DNA of 64,000 bases. Origin: Sinorhizobium sojae CCBAU 05684. Its GTDB lineage: Bacteria; Pseudomonadota; Alphaproteobacteria; Rhizobiales; Rhizobiaceae. Position numbers and translations under genes: made by a program. The notes below the pieces were generated by a model. That model ran no database searches and was not told where the DNA came from. It saw only the letters and a program-made list of their open reading frames with translations. The stretch's first letter is position 1. Every line of letters starts with the position of its first letter. The stretch lies in NCBI RefSeq assembly GCF_002288525.1, contig NZ_CP023067.1, forward strand, positions 2,862,501-2,926,500. Direction: 5' to 3'. Below are positions 18,860 to 31,918 of this stretch, in pieces.

Positions 18860-19567
18860 CTACGGTTCAGCCCTGAGCGGTGGGGTGTCCGGCAGGCGCC
18901 AATCGATTGGATCGAGCCCCTTCGAGGCCAGAAAGGTGTTGGCCTGGGAGAAATGCCGGCAGCCTAAGAAGCCGGAATGTGCCGAGAGCGGCGAGGGATG
19001 CGGCGCCGTCAGGACGAGATGGCGGGAACGATCGACGAAGGCCGCCTTCTTCTGCGCATAGGAACCCCAAAGCATGAAGACGACGGGCTGTTGCTGCTCA
19101 TTGATCGCGCGAATGACCGCGTCGGTGAAGCGCTCCCACCCCCGGCCCTGATGCGAAGCCGCCCGGCCGCGTTCGACCGTCAGCACCGCGTTCAGGAGAA
19201 GCACGCCCTGGCGCGCCCAGCTTTCGAGGAAGCCGTGCCGTGCCTGCGCGATGCCGAGATCGGTCTCGAGTTCCTTATAGATATTGACGAGCGAAGGCGG
19301 GATGCGCACACCGGGCAGCACGCTGAAGCAGAGCCCATGCGCCTGGCCGTCGCCGTGATAGGGATCCTGGCCGAGGATCACCACCCGCACCCGGTCTAGG
19401 GGCGTCAGGTCCAGCGCCCTGAAATACTCGCTACCCTTTGGGAATATCTGCCGGCCCTGGTGCTTCTGTTCAATGAGGAAACGCTTGAGATCGGACATAT
19501 AGCCGTGCCGGAACTCCGGCGCCAGAGCCGCCTTCCAGCTTTCTTCCAGCTTGATCGTCGCATCCAT
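18860..19567 (-). CDS. ung: Uracil-DNA glycosylase
   Basis: 235 aa family-1 UDG. It has [13 protein letters not shown] at residues 66-78 (catalytic Asp68), FMLWGSYAQ at about 164-172 and [11 protein letters not shown] at 190-200 (His190). All key motifs are present. It removes uracil from DNA to start base-excision repair. The start ATG 19567 has an excellent GGAGG site 7-9 bp upstream. The frame stays open to 19639, but those codons are not needed. Its 5' end faces modA across a ~190 bp intergenic region. Confidence 0.96.
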   Translation of the reverse strand: MDATIKLEESWKAALAPEFRHGYMSDLKRFLIEQKHQGRQIFPKGSEYFRALDLTPLDRVRVVILGQDPYHGDGQAHGLCFSVLPGVRIPPSLVNIYKELETDLGIAQARHGFLESWARQGVLLLNAVLTVERGRAASHQGRGWERFTDAVIRAINEQQQPVVFMLWGSYAQKKAAFVDRSRHLVLTAPHPSPLSAHSGFLGCRHFSQANTFLASKGLDPIDWRLPDTPPLRAEP

Positions 19568-19726
19568 GGGCCCCCAACCTCCTTCGTGTTCCGCCGAGGA
19601 ATTTAGCCGCGTCGGCACCGGTCGCAAGCATTTGCCCACATTTTACCCCTTCCTTTCACCGCTTTGATCGCCCTCATCGATGAGCATTGTATTTCTTCGG
19701 ATATAGAGCTAACGAAAAGGATAAAG

Positions 19727-19750
19727 CGTTATATACTCCGGAATATCACG
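19727..19750. promoter_or_regulatory. Candidate ModE-type molybdate operator
   Basis: CGTTATAT (19727-19734), an 8-bp spacer, then ATATCACG (19743-19750), an inverted repeat with one mismatch. This resembles the known enterobacterial ModE box built on CGTTATAT half-sites. It lies directly before the modA start codon and in the same neighbourhood as a ModE-like gene (22451-22855). Binding here would block modABC expression when molybdate is plentiful; this is inference. Confidence 0.65.
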
Positions 19751-19756
19751 TGGAAA

Positions 19757-20560
19757 ATGGAGCAAGGACAGGTGGATATCGGACGCAGAGACTGGCTGAA
19801 GGGATTGGCGCTGGCGCTCGGCATTCTCCTCTTGGGCGCGGGCTTCACCCCCGTTCGGACGGCCGAGAGGGTGACGATATTCACCGCGGCGAGTCTGAAG
19901 AACGCGCTCGATGCCGTCAATGCGGAATGGAAAAGGCAGACGGGCAGCGATGTGACCGCGTCCTATGCGGCAAGCTCTGCGCTTGCCAAGCAGATCGAAC
20001 AGGGGGCGCCGGCCGATATCTTCATCTCGGCCGATCTTGCCTGGATGGATTATCTGGCCGGGAAGAATCTCATCAAGGCCGATAGCCGATCAAACCTGCT
20101 CGGCAATCGGCTCGTCCTCGTTTCCGCCAAGGCGGACGCCGCCCCGGTGGACATCAAAGTCGGCCTCGACCTCGCCGGCCTCCTCGGCGATGGACGCCTG
20201 GCCATGGGCGCGGTCGATTCGGTCCCCGCCGGCAAATACGGCAAGGCGGCGCTCGAAAAGCTCGGCCTCTGGCCGACGGTTGCCGACAGGGTGGCGGGCG
20301 CTGAAAGCGTGCGTGCCGCCCTCCTGCTTGTTTCGCGCGGTGAAGCGCCCTATGGCATCGTCTATCAGACCGACGCAGCGGCCGATCCGGGCGTGAAAGT
20401 CGTCGGGACTTTCCCGGAAGACAGCCACCCGCCGATCATCTATCCGATCGCGATCACCGCAGACAGCGCAAGCCCGAATGCGGCTGCCTATCTCGACTTC
20501 ATCAGATCGCCAGATGCCGCGCCGCTCTTCGAGGCGCAAGGCTTTACCGTGCTGAAATAA
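19757..20560 (+). CDS. modA: Molybdate ABC transporter, periplasmic binding protein
   Basis: 267 aa from ATG 19757. The N-terminus is a signal peptide (positive residues, then LALALGILLLGAG), followed by VTIFTAASLKNALDAV, a typical ModA start of the mature domain, and SSALAKQIEQGAPADIFISAD. It captures molybdate in the periplasm for ModBC. The start is uncertain. The frame is open from 19664, but that would include the candidate operator. GTG 19772 with AAGGA upstream is also possible. RRDWLKG before the hydrophobic stretch is Tat-like. Confidence 0.92.
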   Translation: MEQGQVDIGRRDWLKGLALALGILLLGAGFTPVRTAERVTIFTAASLKNALDAVNAEWKRQTGSDVTASYAASSALAKQIEQGAPADIFISADLAWMDYLAGKNLIKADSRSNLLGNRLVLVSAKADAAPVDIKVGLDLAGLLGDGRLAMGAVDSVPAGKYGKAALEKLGLWPTVADRVAGAESVRAALLLVSRGEAPYGIVYQTDAAADPGVKVVGTFPEDSHPPIIYPIAITADSASPNAAAYLDFIRSPDAAPLFEAQGFTVLK

Positions 20561-20653
20561 CCTTCACCGCCCGTCGCCGCAGGGCTAGAAACATCAAAGG
20601 CCGCGCCGTGGAATCCGAATGCGCAGCGCGGCAGTCAACAGGAGAGAATCGAT

Positions 20654-21355
20654 TTGGATTGGATGGCGCTGAGCGAGGCAGAGTGGACGGCCGTCCGGCT
20701 GAGCCTGCGCGTCGCAACCGTTGCGATGCTTTCGAGCCTGCCGCTCGCGCTCGTCACCGCCATGATCCTCGCGCGCGGCCGCTTCTGGGGCAAGTCGGTC
20801 CTCAACGGATTAGTGCACATGCCGCTGGTCCTGCCGCCTGTCGTCACCGGCTTCGTGCTGCTGCTGCTCTTCGGCCGGCGCGGTCCGATCGGTGCCTTCT
20901 TGGCGGAAAATGTCGGTCTTGTCTTTTCCTTCCGTTGGACCGGTGCGGCGCTCGCCTGCGCCGTCATGGGCTTTCCGCTGATGGTGCGTAGCATGCGGCT
21001 GTCGATCGAAGCGGTCGACCGCAAGCTCGAGGATGCCGCCGCCACGCTCGGCGCCGGCCCCGCCTGGATCTTCTTGACGGTGACGCTACCATTGATCCTG
21101 CCCGGGATCGTCGCCGGCATGATCCTGTCCTTCGCCAAGGCCATGGGCGAGTTCGGAGCCACGATCACCTTCGTCTCGAACATTCCCGGCGAGACGCAGA
21201 CGCTTTCCGTCGCAATCTACACCTTTACGCAAGTGCCGGGCGGCGATGCCGGTGCCATGCGCCTCACCATCATCTCGATCGTCTTGTCGATGGCCGCGCT
21301 GATGGTCTCCGAGATCCTTGCCGCAGCCGCGGCGAGACGGACGGTCTCCGCATGA
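20654..21355 (+). CDS. modB: Molybdate ABC transporter permease
   Basis: 233 aa with about five membrane spans. It has the EAA-type loop seen in ABC permeases ([22 protein letters not shown], residues ~124-145), and [23 protein letters not shown] is diagnostic of ModB. The start is TTG 20654, with AGGAGA about 10 bp upstream. It follows modA by ~90 bp and overlaps modC by 4 bp. Confidence 0.95.
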   Translation: MDWMALSEAEWTAVRLSLRVATVAMLSSLPLALVTAMILARGRFWGKSVLNGLVHMPLVLPPVVTGFVLLLLFGRRGPIGAFLAENVGLVFSFRWTGAALACAVMGFPLMVRSMRLSIEAVDRKLEDAAATLGAGPAWIFLTVTLPLILPGIVAGMILSFAKAMGEFGATITFVSNIPGETQTLSVAIYTFTQVPGGDAGAMRLTIISIVLSMAALMVSEILAAAAARRTVSA

Positions 21356-22425
21356 GCCTGGAGGTCGAGGCACGCCATCGGATCGGCACCTTTCGAATCG
21401 ACGCCGCTTTTCGCTCGCACGGCGGCGTGACGGCACTATTCGGGCGCTCCGGATCCGGCAAGACCACGCTCGTCAACATCATCGCCGGGCTTCTGCGCCC
21501 CGATGGCGGCCGAATCGTCCTCGACGGCGACGTGATTGCCGATAGCGCGCGCAAGCGCTTCACGCCGGTCCACCGCCGCCGCTTCGGTTACGTGTTCCAG
21601 GAGGCGCGCCTCTTTCCGCATCTGACGGTCCGCAGCAATCTCACCTACGGCCGCTGGTTCGCCGGCACAAGCAGGTCCGCGTCCGAATTCGCCAAAGTCG
21701 TCGACATGCTAGGCATCGGGCACCTGCTCGACCGAGGCCCCTCGACGCTCTCGGGCGGCGAACGCCAGCGGGTCGCCCTCGGCCGTGCGCTGCTTGCCGC
21801 CCCCCGCCTCCTGCTGATGGACGAACCGCTCGCTGCGCTCGACGAAGCGCGAAAGGCGGAAATTCTGCCCTATCTGGAGCGGCTCCGCGACGAAACCAAG
21901 ATCCCGATCGTCTATGTGAGCCACTCGGTGGCGGAAGTGGCGCGATTGGCGCAACGCGTTGTCGTCATCGACGATGGCCGGGTTCAAGCCTCCGGCGAAG
22001 CCGCCGCCATTCTCAGCCGGCCGGCCGACACGCTGGCGATCGCTAGAATGGAGGCGGGCGCGTTGATCGAGGGCCTCGTGGAGCATCATGACCAGGCGCA
22101 CAATCTGACGCTCGTGCGCGCCGGCGAATGCCTCTTCCGTATTCCTCACCTGGTCGCAGCGGCCGGCCACCGCCTTCGGCTCTACATCGCCGCCCGCGAC
22201 GTCATGCTGGCCACGACACGGCCGCAAGGGATCAGCGCTCTCAACGTGCTGCCTGGGACGGTCTTCGACCTGTCGCCGGCCCACGAGGGGAGCCTCGACG
22301 TCCGCGTCGACTGCGGCGGCGCCATGGTGGTCGCCCGCATCACAACCCTTTCGCGCGAGGCGCTCGGGCTTGAACCGGGAACGCCGGTGCACGCGATCGT
22401 CAAGAGTGTCGCGCTCGATTATTAG
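21352..22425 (+). CDS. modC: Molybdate ABC transporter ATP-binding protein
   Basis: 357 aa. Walker [10 protein letters not shown] is at residues 31-39, the ABC signature LSGGERQR at about 131-138 and Walker B LLLMDEP just after. A C-terminal ~70-residue TOBE-like domain (around residues 285-357) is expected to sense oxyanion. It energises molybdate import with ModA and ModB. ATGA overlap with modB shows tight coupling. The next gene, the ModE-like regulator, is convergent. Confidence 0.95.
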   Translation: MSLEVEARHRIGTFRIDAAFRSHGGVTALFGRSGSGKTTLVNIIAGLLRPDGGRIVLDGDVIADSARKRFTPVHRRRFGYVFQEARLFPHLTVRSNLTYGRWFAGTSRSASEFAKVVDMLGIGHLLDRGPSTLSGGERQRVALGRALLAAPRLLLMDEPLAALDEARKAEILPYLERLRDETKIPIVYVSHSVAEVARLAQRVVVIDDGRVQASGEAAAILSRPADTLAIARMEAGALIEGLVEHHDQAHNLTLVRAGECLFRIPHLVAAAGHRLRLYIAARDVMLATTRPQGISALNVLPGTVFDLSPAHEGSLDVRVDCGGAMVVARITTLSREALGLEPGTPVHAIVKSVALDY

Positions 22426-22450
22426 ACGAGGCACCGCATCTGTTGCGGCC

Positions 22451-22855
22451 TCAGTCGAGAGGCAGCGTTTCGCTGGGCCGCGCTCGATCCTGTGCACGCA
22501 CCGTCTCCAGCCAGGCGAGATCGTCGGCGATCGCAGCTCGCGACCTTGTTTCCATCGCCCGAAAGCGGTCGATCAGCACCTCGCCGAAGGCGGTGAGTGC
22601 GGCGCCGCCGCCCTGCTTTCCGCCCCGCTGCGATTCGACGGCGGGCTCCTTGAACATGCGGTTGAGCGCGTCGACCAGCAGCCAGGCGCGCCGGTAGGAC
22701 ATGTCCATCGCCCGGCCGGCGGCCGAGATCGACCCGGTTTCGCGGATAAGCTCCAGAAGCATGATCTTTCCGCGTCCGAGGCGGTCTTCGGGCGGGAAAT
22801 CGATGCGCAGAATGGGGCGAAGCTCGTTATCGGCTCTGGACATGCGCTGGAGCAT
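22451..22855 (-). CDS. ModE-family molybdate regulator, DNA-binding domain only
   Basis: 134 aa (130 aa if ATG 22843 is used). It has the ModE N-terminal winged-helix pattern: LGRGKIMLLELIRETGSISAAGRAMDMSYRRAW at residues ~27-59, then the LVDALNRMF wing region. The molybdate-binding TOBE (Mop) domains of full-length ModE are absent. Convergent with modC and close to a candidate ModE box at 19727-19750. Single-domain ModE-like proteins are common in alphaproteobacteria. Whether this one senses molybdate, and how, cannot be told from sequence. Confidence 0.85.
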   Translation of the reverse strand: MLQRMSRADNELRPILRIDFPPEDRLGRGKIMLLELIRETGSISAAGRAMDMSYRRAWLLVDALNRMFKEPAVESQRGGKQGGGAALTAFGEVLIDRFRAMETRSRAAIADDLAWLETVRAQDRARPSETLPLD

Positions 22856-22888
22856 AACGGCTGCAGCGATACTCGAAAAGTCCCGCAG

Positions 22889-26718
<3,830 letters not shown>

Positions 26719-26719
26719 C

Positions 26720-27733
26720 ATGGCCAGAATGACAATGATCGAAGCGGTGCGCAGCGCCATGGACGTCTCGATGGGGCGCGACGAGGACGTCGTCGTCTTC
26801 GGCGAGGACGTCGGTTATTTCGGCGGCGTCTTCCGCTGCACCCAAGGGCTTCAGGCGAAATACGGCAAGACCCGCTGTTTCGATGCGCCGATCAGCGAAT
26901 CCGGTATCGTCGGCACCGCCATCGGCATGGCCGCCTACGGTCTGAAGCCGTGCGTCGAGATCCAGTTCGCCGACTACATGTACCCGGCCTACGACCAGCT
27001 GACACAGGAAGCGGCCCGCATCCGCTATCGCTCGAACGGCGACTTCACCTGCCCGATCGTCGTGCGCATGCCAACCGGCGGCGGCATCTTCGGCGGTCAG
27101 ACTCACAGCCAGAGCCCTGAGGCGCTCTTCACCCATGTCTGCGGTCTCAAGGTCATCGTGCCGTCTAATCCGTACGACGCAAAGGGCCTGCTGATCTCGG
27201 CCATCGAGGATCCGGATCCGATCATCTTCCTGGAGCCGAAGCGGCTCTATAACGGCCCCTTCGATGGTCATCACGAGCGTCCGGTAATCCCCTGGTCGAA
27301 GCACGAACTCGGCGACGTGCCGGAGGGGCACTACACGATCCCCATCGGCAAGGCGGAAGTCCGCCGCAAGGGCTCGGCGGTAACCGTGCTCGCCTATGGC
27401 ACCATGGTGCACGTGGCGCTTGCCGCAGCCGAGGAGACCGGCATCGATGCGGAAGTGATCGACTTGCGCAGTCTCATGCCGCTCGATCTCGAGACGATCG
27501 TCGACTCCGTCACCCGGACCGGGCGCTGCGTCGTCGTGCACGAGGCGACGCTGACTTCGGGCTTCGGCGGCGAACTGGCCGCCCTCGTCCAGGAACATTG
27601 CTTCTACCATCTGGAAGCTCCGGTCATTCGGGTGACCGGCTGGGACACCCCGTATCCGCATGCCCAGGAATGGGACTATTTCCCGGGGCCGGCGCGCGTT
27701 GGCCGCGCGCTCACTGAAGCGATGGAGGCGTGA
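26720..27733 (+). CDS. bkdAb: Branched-chain 2-oxoacid dehydrogenase E1 beta
   Basis: 337 aa transketolase-like pyrimidine-binding protein. It has FGEDVGYFGGVFRCTQGL (residues ~29-46), FDAPISESGIVGTAIGMA (~54-71) and a C-terminal half with DLRSLMPLD and VHEATLTSGFGGEL. It pairs with BkdAa, whose stop is one base before this ATG. Together they form the E1 heterotetramer of the complex. The normal length is kept. Confidence 0.96.
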   Translation: MARMTMIEAVRSAMDVSMGRDEDVVVFGEDVGYFGGVFRCTQGLQAKYGKTRCFDAPISESGIVGTAIGMAAYGLKPCVEIQFADYMYPAYDQLTQEAARIRYRSNGDFTCPIVVRMPTGGGIFGGQTHSQSPEALFTHVCGLKVIVPSNPYDAKGLLISAIEDPDPIIFLEPKRLYNGPFDGHHERPVIPWSKHELGDVPEGHYTIPIGKAEVRRKGSAVTVLAYGTMVHVALAAAEETGIDAEVIDLRSLMPLDLETIVDSVTRTGRCVVVHEATLTSGFGGELAALVQEHCFYHLEAPVIRVTGWDTPYPHAQEWDYFPGPARVGRALTEAMEA

Positions 27734-27737
27734 GGCC

Positions 27738-29021
27738 ATGGGAGAATTCGTCCTGAAAATGCCGGACGTTGGTGAAGGTGTCGCCGAGGCGGAACTCGTG
27801 GAATGGCATGTGAAGCCGGGCGATCCGGTGCGCGAAGACATGGTGCTGGCCGCCGTCATGACCGACAAGGCGACGGTCGAAATCCCCTCGCCGGTATCCG
27901 GCAAGGTGATTTGGCTCGGAGCCCATGTGGGCGACACGGTTCCGGTCAGGGCGCCGCTCGTCAGGATCGAAACGGCCGGCGAAGCGGGCGAGCCTCCAGC
28001 GGACAGCATTCCCGAGGCGCTTGCCGAAGCCGTGCTTGAGGAACCCCTGGCCGCAGCCCCCGCGCCGGTCAAGGAGGATGCTCGCCCGAAACCGGACAGG
28101 AGCGCGGTCAGGGAAACGCCAAGGCCGCGACAGGCGCCGGATGTTTCCGCCAAGCCGCTCGCCTCCCCGGCCGTGCGCCTGCGCGCCAAGGAAAGCGGCG
28201 TCGATCTCCGGCAGGTCGCCGGCACCGGCCCTGCCGGACGGATCACCCACGAGGATCTCGATCTCTTCATCAGCCGCGGGCCCGGCCCGCTGCCTGCGCA
28301 GATCGGGCTCGTCCGCAAGACGGCGGTCGAAGAGGTCAAGATCGCCGGGATGCGGCGACGGATCGCCGAGAAGATGTCACTCTCCACTTCGCGCATTCCC
28401 CACATAACCTATGTGGAGGAGGTGGATATGACGGCACTGGAGGACCTGCGGGCGACGATGAACCGCGACCGCAAGCCCGGCCAGCAGAAGCTGACGATCC
28501 TGCCCTTCCTGATGCGGGCGCTGGTCAAGGCGGTTTCCGAGCAGCCCGGCATCAACGCCACTTTCGACGACCATGCCGGCGTCATCCATCGCCATGCGGC
28601 CGTCCATATCGGCATTGCCACGCAGACCCCCGCCGGCCTGACGGTGCCGGTCGTGCGTCACTCGGAAGCGCGCGGCATCTGGGACTGCGCGGCGGAACTC
28701 AATCGGTTGGCTGAGGCCGCCCGCAGCGGCACCGCAACGCGCGACGAACTGACTGGCTCGACGATCACCATTTCCTCCCTCGGCGCGCTTGGCGGCATCG
28801 TCTCGACGCCGGTGATCAATCACCCGGAGGTGGCGATCGTCGGCGTCAACAAGATGGCGACCCGCCCGGTGTGGGACGGGACACAATTCGTGCCGCGCAA
28901 GATGATGAATCTCTCGTCCAGCTTCGACCATCGCGTCATCGATGGCTGGGACGCCGCCTCCTTTGTTCAGAGACTGAAGACCCTGCTCGAAACACCGGCG
29001 CTGATTTTCGTGGAAGGATGA
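27738..29021 (+). CDS. bkdB: Branched-chain 2-oxoacid dehydrogenase E2 (dihydrolipoyl acyltransferase)
   Basis: 427 aa. The lipoyl domain covers residues ~3-77, with MTDKATVEIPSPVSG placing the lipoyl lysine at K44. A Pro/Ala-rich linker is followed by a peripheral-subunit-binding domain (~140-180, SPAVRLRAKESGVDL...GRITHEDL). The catalytic acyltransferase domain has SSSFDHRVIDGWDA near the C-terminus, supplying the HxxxDG active site. ATG 27738 follows the bkdAb stop by 4 bp. The open frame upstream (27660) is a shadow of bkdAb. Confidence 0.96.
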   Translation: MGEFVLKMPDVGEGVAEAELVEWHVKPGDPVREDMVLAAVMTDKATVEIPSPVSGKVIWLGAHVGDTVPVRAPLVRIETAGEAGEPPADSIPEALAEAVLEEPLAAAPAPVKEDARPKPDRSAVRETPRPRQAPDVSAKPLASPAVRLRAKESGVDLRQVAGTGPAGRITHEDLDLFISRGPGPLPAQIGLVRKTAVEEVKIAGMRRRIAEKMSLSTSRIPHITYVEEVDMTALEDLRATMNRDRKPGQQKLTILPFLMRALVKAVSEQPGINATFDDHAGVIHRHAAVHIGIATQTPAGLTVPVVRHSEARGIWDCAAELNRLAEAARSGTATRDELTGSTITISSLGALGGIVSTPVINHPEVAIVGVNKMATRPVWDGTQFVPRKMMNLSSSFDHRVIDGWDAASFVQRLKTLLETPALIFVEG

Positions 29022-29028
29022 TCTCGCA

Positions 29029-30423
29029 ATGAAGGAAATCTCCTGCAAGCTCATGGTGCTCGGCGCCGGCCCCGGCGGCTATGTCTGCGCCATCCGTGCC
29101 GGCCAGCTCGGCGTCGACACGGTGATTGTCGAGAGGGCAAAGACGGGTGGCACGTGTCTCAATGTCGGCTGCATTCCCTCGAAGGCGCTGATCCACGCCG
29201 CCGAGGAATACCACAAGCTTCATGCTGCTGCCTCCGGCAACAGCCCGCTCGGGCTCTCCTTGAGCGCGCCCACCATCGACCTCAAGCGCACGGTCGCCTG
29301 GAAGGACGGCATTGTCGGGCGCCTGAACGGCGGCGTGACCGGGCTCCTGAAGAAAGCGGGCGTGAAGGCCGTGCTTGGAGAAGCACGCTTCGTCGACGGC
29401 AAGACGGTAGATGTCGAAACGGAAACGGGCCAGCAGCGCATCCGCGCCGAAGCGATCGTCATCGCCACCGGCTCGGCGCCGGTGGAGCTACCGGACCTGC
29501 CCTTCGGCGGCAGCGTCATTTCCTCGGCCGAGGCCCTTTCGCTGACCGAGCTGCCCGAGACCCTCGCGGTCATCGGCGGCGGCTATATCGGCCTCGAACT
29601 CGGCACCGCCTTCGCCAAGCTCGGCTCCAGGGTTACCGTGCTCGAAGCGATGGACCGCATCCTGCCGCAATACGACGCCGAGCTTTCGAGACCGGTGATG
29701 AAGCGACTCGGCGAGCTCGGCGTCCAGGTCTTCACCCGTACCGCGGCGAAGCGCCTCTCGGCCGACAAGCGCGGTCTTCTGGCCGAAGAAAACGGCCGCG
29801 CCTTCGAAGTTCCGGTGGAAAAGGTTCTGGTCACTGTCGGTCGCCGGCCGGTAACGGAGGGCTGGGGGGTCGAGGAGATCGATGTCGACCGATCCGGCCG
29901 CTTCATCCGCATCGACGACCAGTGCCGTACCTCCATGCGCGGCATCTACGCGATCGGTGACGTGACCGGCGAACCGATGCTCGCGCACCGCGCCATGGCG
30001 CAGGGGGAAATGGTCGCTGAAATCGTCGCCGGGCACAAGCGAAGCTGGGACAAGCGCTGCATCCCTGCCGTCTGCTTCACCGATCCGGAGATCGTCAGCG
30101 CCGGCCTCTCTCCGGACGAGGCCCGCGCAGCTGGCATCGAGGTCAGGATCGGCCAATTCCCGTTCCAGGCAAACGGCCGCGCCATGACCACACTCGCCGA
30201 GGACGGATTCGTGCGGATAGTCGCCCGGGCGGACAATCACCTCGTCCTCGGCATCCACGCCGTCGGCCATGGCGTCTCGGAACTCTCCGCCACCTGCGCG
30301 CTGGCTATCGAAATGGGCGCAAGGCTCGAAGACATCGCCGGCACGATCCACGCGCACCCGACCCAGTCGGAGGCCTTCCAGGAAGCAGCGTTCAAAGCCC
30401 TGGGGCACGCTCTGCATATTTGA
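29029..30423 (+). CDS. lpdA: Dihydrolipoamide dehydrogenase (E3) of the bkd complex
   Basis: 464 aa. The FAD-binding LGAGPGGYVCAIRA is at residues ~11-24, the redox-active disulfide GGTCLNVGC at 40-48 (Cys43, Cys48), the NAD-binding AVIGGGYIGLELG around 183-195, and the C-terminal active-site HAHPTQSEAFQEAAF. It reoxidises dihydrolipoamide on BkdB. It is the last gene of the operon, 7 bp after bkdB, and dedicated to this complex by position. Confidence 0.96.
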   Translation: MKEISCKLMVLGAGPGGYVCAIRAGQLGVDTVIVERAKTGGTCLNVGCIPSKALIHAAEEYHKLHAAASGNSPLGLSLSAPTIDLKRTVAWKDGIVGRLNGGVTGLLKKAGVKAVLGEARFVDGKTVDVETETGQQRIRAEAIVIATGSAPVELPDLPFGGSVISSAEALSLTELPETLAVIGGGYIGLELGTAFAKLGSRVTVLEAMDRILPQYDAELSRPVMKRLGELGVQVFTRTAAKRLSADKRGLLAEENGRAFEVPVEKVLVTVGRRPVTEGWGVEEIDVDRSGRFIRIDDQCRTSMRGIYAIGDVTGEPMLAHRAMAQGEMVAEIVAGHKRSWDKRCIPAVCFTDPEIVSAGLSPDEARAAGIEVRIGQFPFQANGRAMTTLAEDGFVRIVARADNHLVLGIHAVGHGVSELSATCALAIEMGARLEDIAGTIHAHPTQSEAFQEAAFKALGHALHI

Positions 30424-30456
30424 GGTGGGTGTGGCTTCTGAGCAGCGCTCTGCAGT

Positions 30457-30488
30457 GCAGCGACTTAAAAACGCGCAAATGTCGCTGT
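30457..30488. repeat. Dispersed palindromic intergenic repeat, copy 2
   Basis: GCAGCGAC (30457-30464) and GTCGCTGT (30481-30488) form a hairpin with ACGCGCAAA in the loop, matching the core of the element at 18756-18812. It lies in the 80-bp gap between two convergent genes (lpdA and the thiolase), where a bidirectional terminator would be expected. Confidence 0.5.
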
Positions 30489-30503
30489 AGCTCGTCGCGC
30501 AAG

Positions 30504-31685
30504 CTACTCCACCAGCTCCAGCCCTATCGCCGTCGCCTCGCCGCCACCGATGCAGAGGGAGGCGATGCCGCGTTTGACGCCGTTTTTCCGCATTGCGTTA
30601 AGAAGCGTGACGACGATGCGCGCGCCGGAGGCGCCGATCGGGTGGCCGAGCGCGCAGGCGCCGCCATGGATGTTGACGATGTCGTCGGAGAGGCCGAGGT
30701 CGCGGATCGCCGCCATGGCGACGACGGCAAAGGCCTCGTTGATTTCGTAGAGACCGACGCTCCCCTTCTCCCAGCCGAGCTTGTCGAACAGCTTCTCGAT
30801 GGCGCCGATCGGCGCCGTGGTGAACCAGGCAGGCTCCTGCGCGTGGCCGGCATGGCCGGCGACAATCGCAAGCTGGGTCAGCCCGCGCCTCTCCGCCTCG
30901 CTCGCCCGCATCAGGATGAGCGCCGCCGCACCATCGGATATCGAGGAGGAGTTGGCGGCCGTGACACTGCCGCCGTCGCGGAAGGCTGGTTTGAGCCTCG
31001 GTATCTTCGCCGGATCGGCCTTCGCCGGCTGCTCGTCGCGATCGAGATTGGCGCTCTTGCGTTTGCCGCCATCGACTATCGCCACCATTTCGTCGACAAA
31101 GGACCTGTCTTCCGTCGCCTTTACGGCCCGGTCGAGCGAGCGGAGCGCGAAGGCGTCCTGCTCTGCCCGGGAGAACTGGTAATGTTGGGCCGTGTCCTCG
31201 GCGTAGGTGCCCATCAGCCGCCCGGAATAGGCGTCCTCAAGCCCGTCCAAAAACATGTGGTCCTTGATCTCGCCATGGCCGAGCCGGAAGCCGCCCCGCG
31301 CCTTCGGCAGGAGATAGGGGGAGTTGGTCATCGACTCCATGCCGCCGACCGCGACGACCGAAGCGCTGCCGGAGAGAAGCGCGTCGTGGCCGAGCATCAG
31401 CGCCTTCATGCCCGAACCGCAAACCTTGGAAACGGTCGTCGAGGGCGTATCCTGCCCAAGGCCCGCGCCTAGTGCCGCCTGCCGGGCCGGATTCTGTCCG
31501 ATGCCGGCGGGCAACACATTGCCCATCAGCACCTCGTCGACGGCATCGAGGCTCGCGCGATCGAGCGCCGCCTTCAGCGCAGTGGCCCCAAGTTCCGGCG
31601 CCGTCATATCCTTGAGCCCGCCCTGGAATGCGCCCATCGGCGTGCGGGCCGCCGAGACGATAACCACCGGATCGCGATTGCTCAT
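30504..31685 (-). CDS. Acetyl-CoA acetyltransferase (thiolase)
   Basis: 393 aa. The acyl-accepting cysteine is Cys89 in [12 protein letters not shown]. The second set of residues is [17 protein letters not shown] (about 343-359) and [10 protein letters not shown] with the proton-abstracting cysteine near the C-terminus. It condenses or cleaves acetoacetyl-CoA. The neighbouring tyrosine and branched-chain pathways yield acetoacetate and acetyl-CoA, so a degradative (AtoB-like) role fits, but it could also be a polyhydroxybutyrate biosynthetic enzyme. The ATG at 31685 has GGAGGAG upstream. Confidence 0.92.
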   Translation of the reverse strand: MSNRDPVVIVSAARTPMGAFQGGLKDMTAPELGATALKAALDRASLDAVDEVLMGNVLPAGIGQNPARQAALGAGLGQDTPSTTVSKVCGSGMKALMLGHDALLSGSASVVAVGGMESMTNSPYLLPKARGGFRLGHGEIKDHMFLDGLEDAYSGRLMGTYAEDTAQHYQFSRAEQDAFALRSLDRAVKATEDRSFVDEMVAIVDGGKRKSANLDRDEQPAKADPAKIPRLKPAFRDGGSVTAANSSSISDGAAALILMRASEAERRGLTQLAIVAGHAGHAQEPAWFTTAPIGAIEKLFDKLGWEKGSVGLYEINEAFAVVAMAAIRDLGLSDDIVNIHGGACALGHPIGASGARIVVTLLNAMRKNGVKRGIASLCIGGGEATAIGLELVE

Positions 31686-31752
31686 GATACTCCTCCCGTT
31701 CACCGATCATCGGTCGGCATTGGCTCCGGAGTGGGATCATCGCTTCGCCGCG

Positions 31753-31810
31753 CCCTCATTCGCCTGCCTGCACCTCTCCCCGCCAGGCGGGGAGAGGGTT
31801 AGGATGAGGG
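31753..31810. repeat. REP-like palindromic element
   Basis: Outer arms CCCTCAT (31753-31759) and ATGAGGG (31804-31810) enclose a 12-bp perfect inner stem, CCTCTCCCCGCC (31773-31784) with GGCGGGGAGAGG (31786-31797), separated by one base. This layout is that of the common rhizobial 'CCTCTCCCC...GGGGAGAGG' palindromes. It lies between purU and the thiolase gene, both on the minus strand. Confidence 0.7.
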
Positions 31811-31918
31811 GCAAAACACCCCATCTCACCGCCAGCACTCCCGGCCGACTATAGCCGGCGAATACGGCGAGGCAACATCGGCGCAGCACTTCTTCGCTGC
31901 AGGCGGGCTTCCCGGAAA

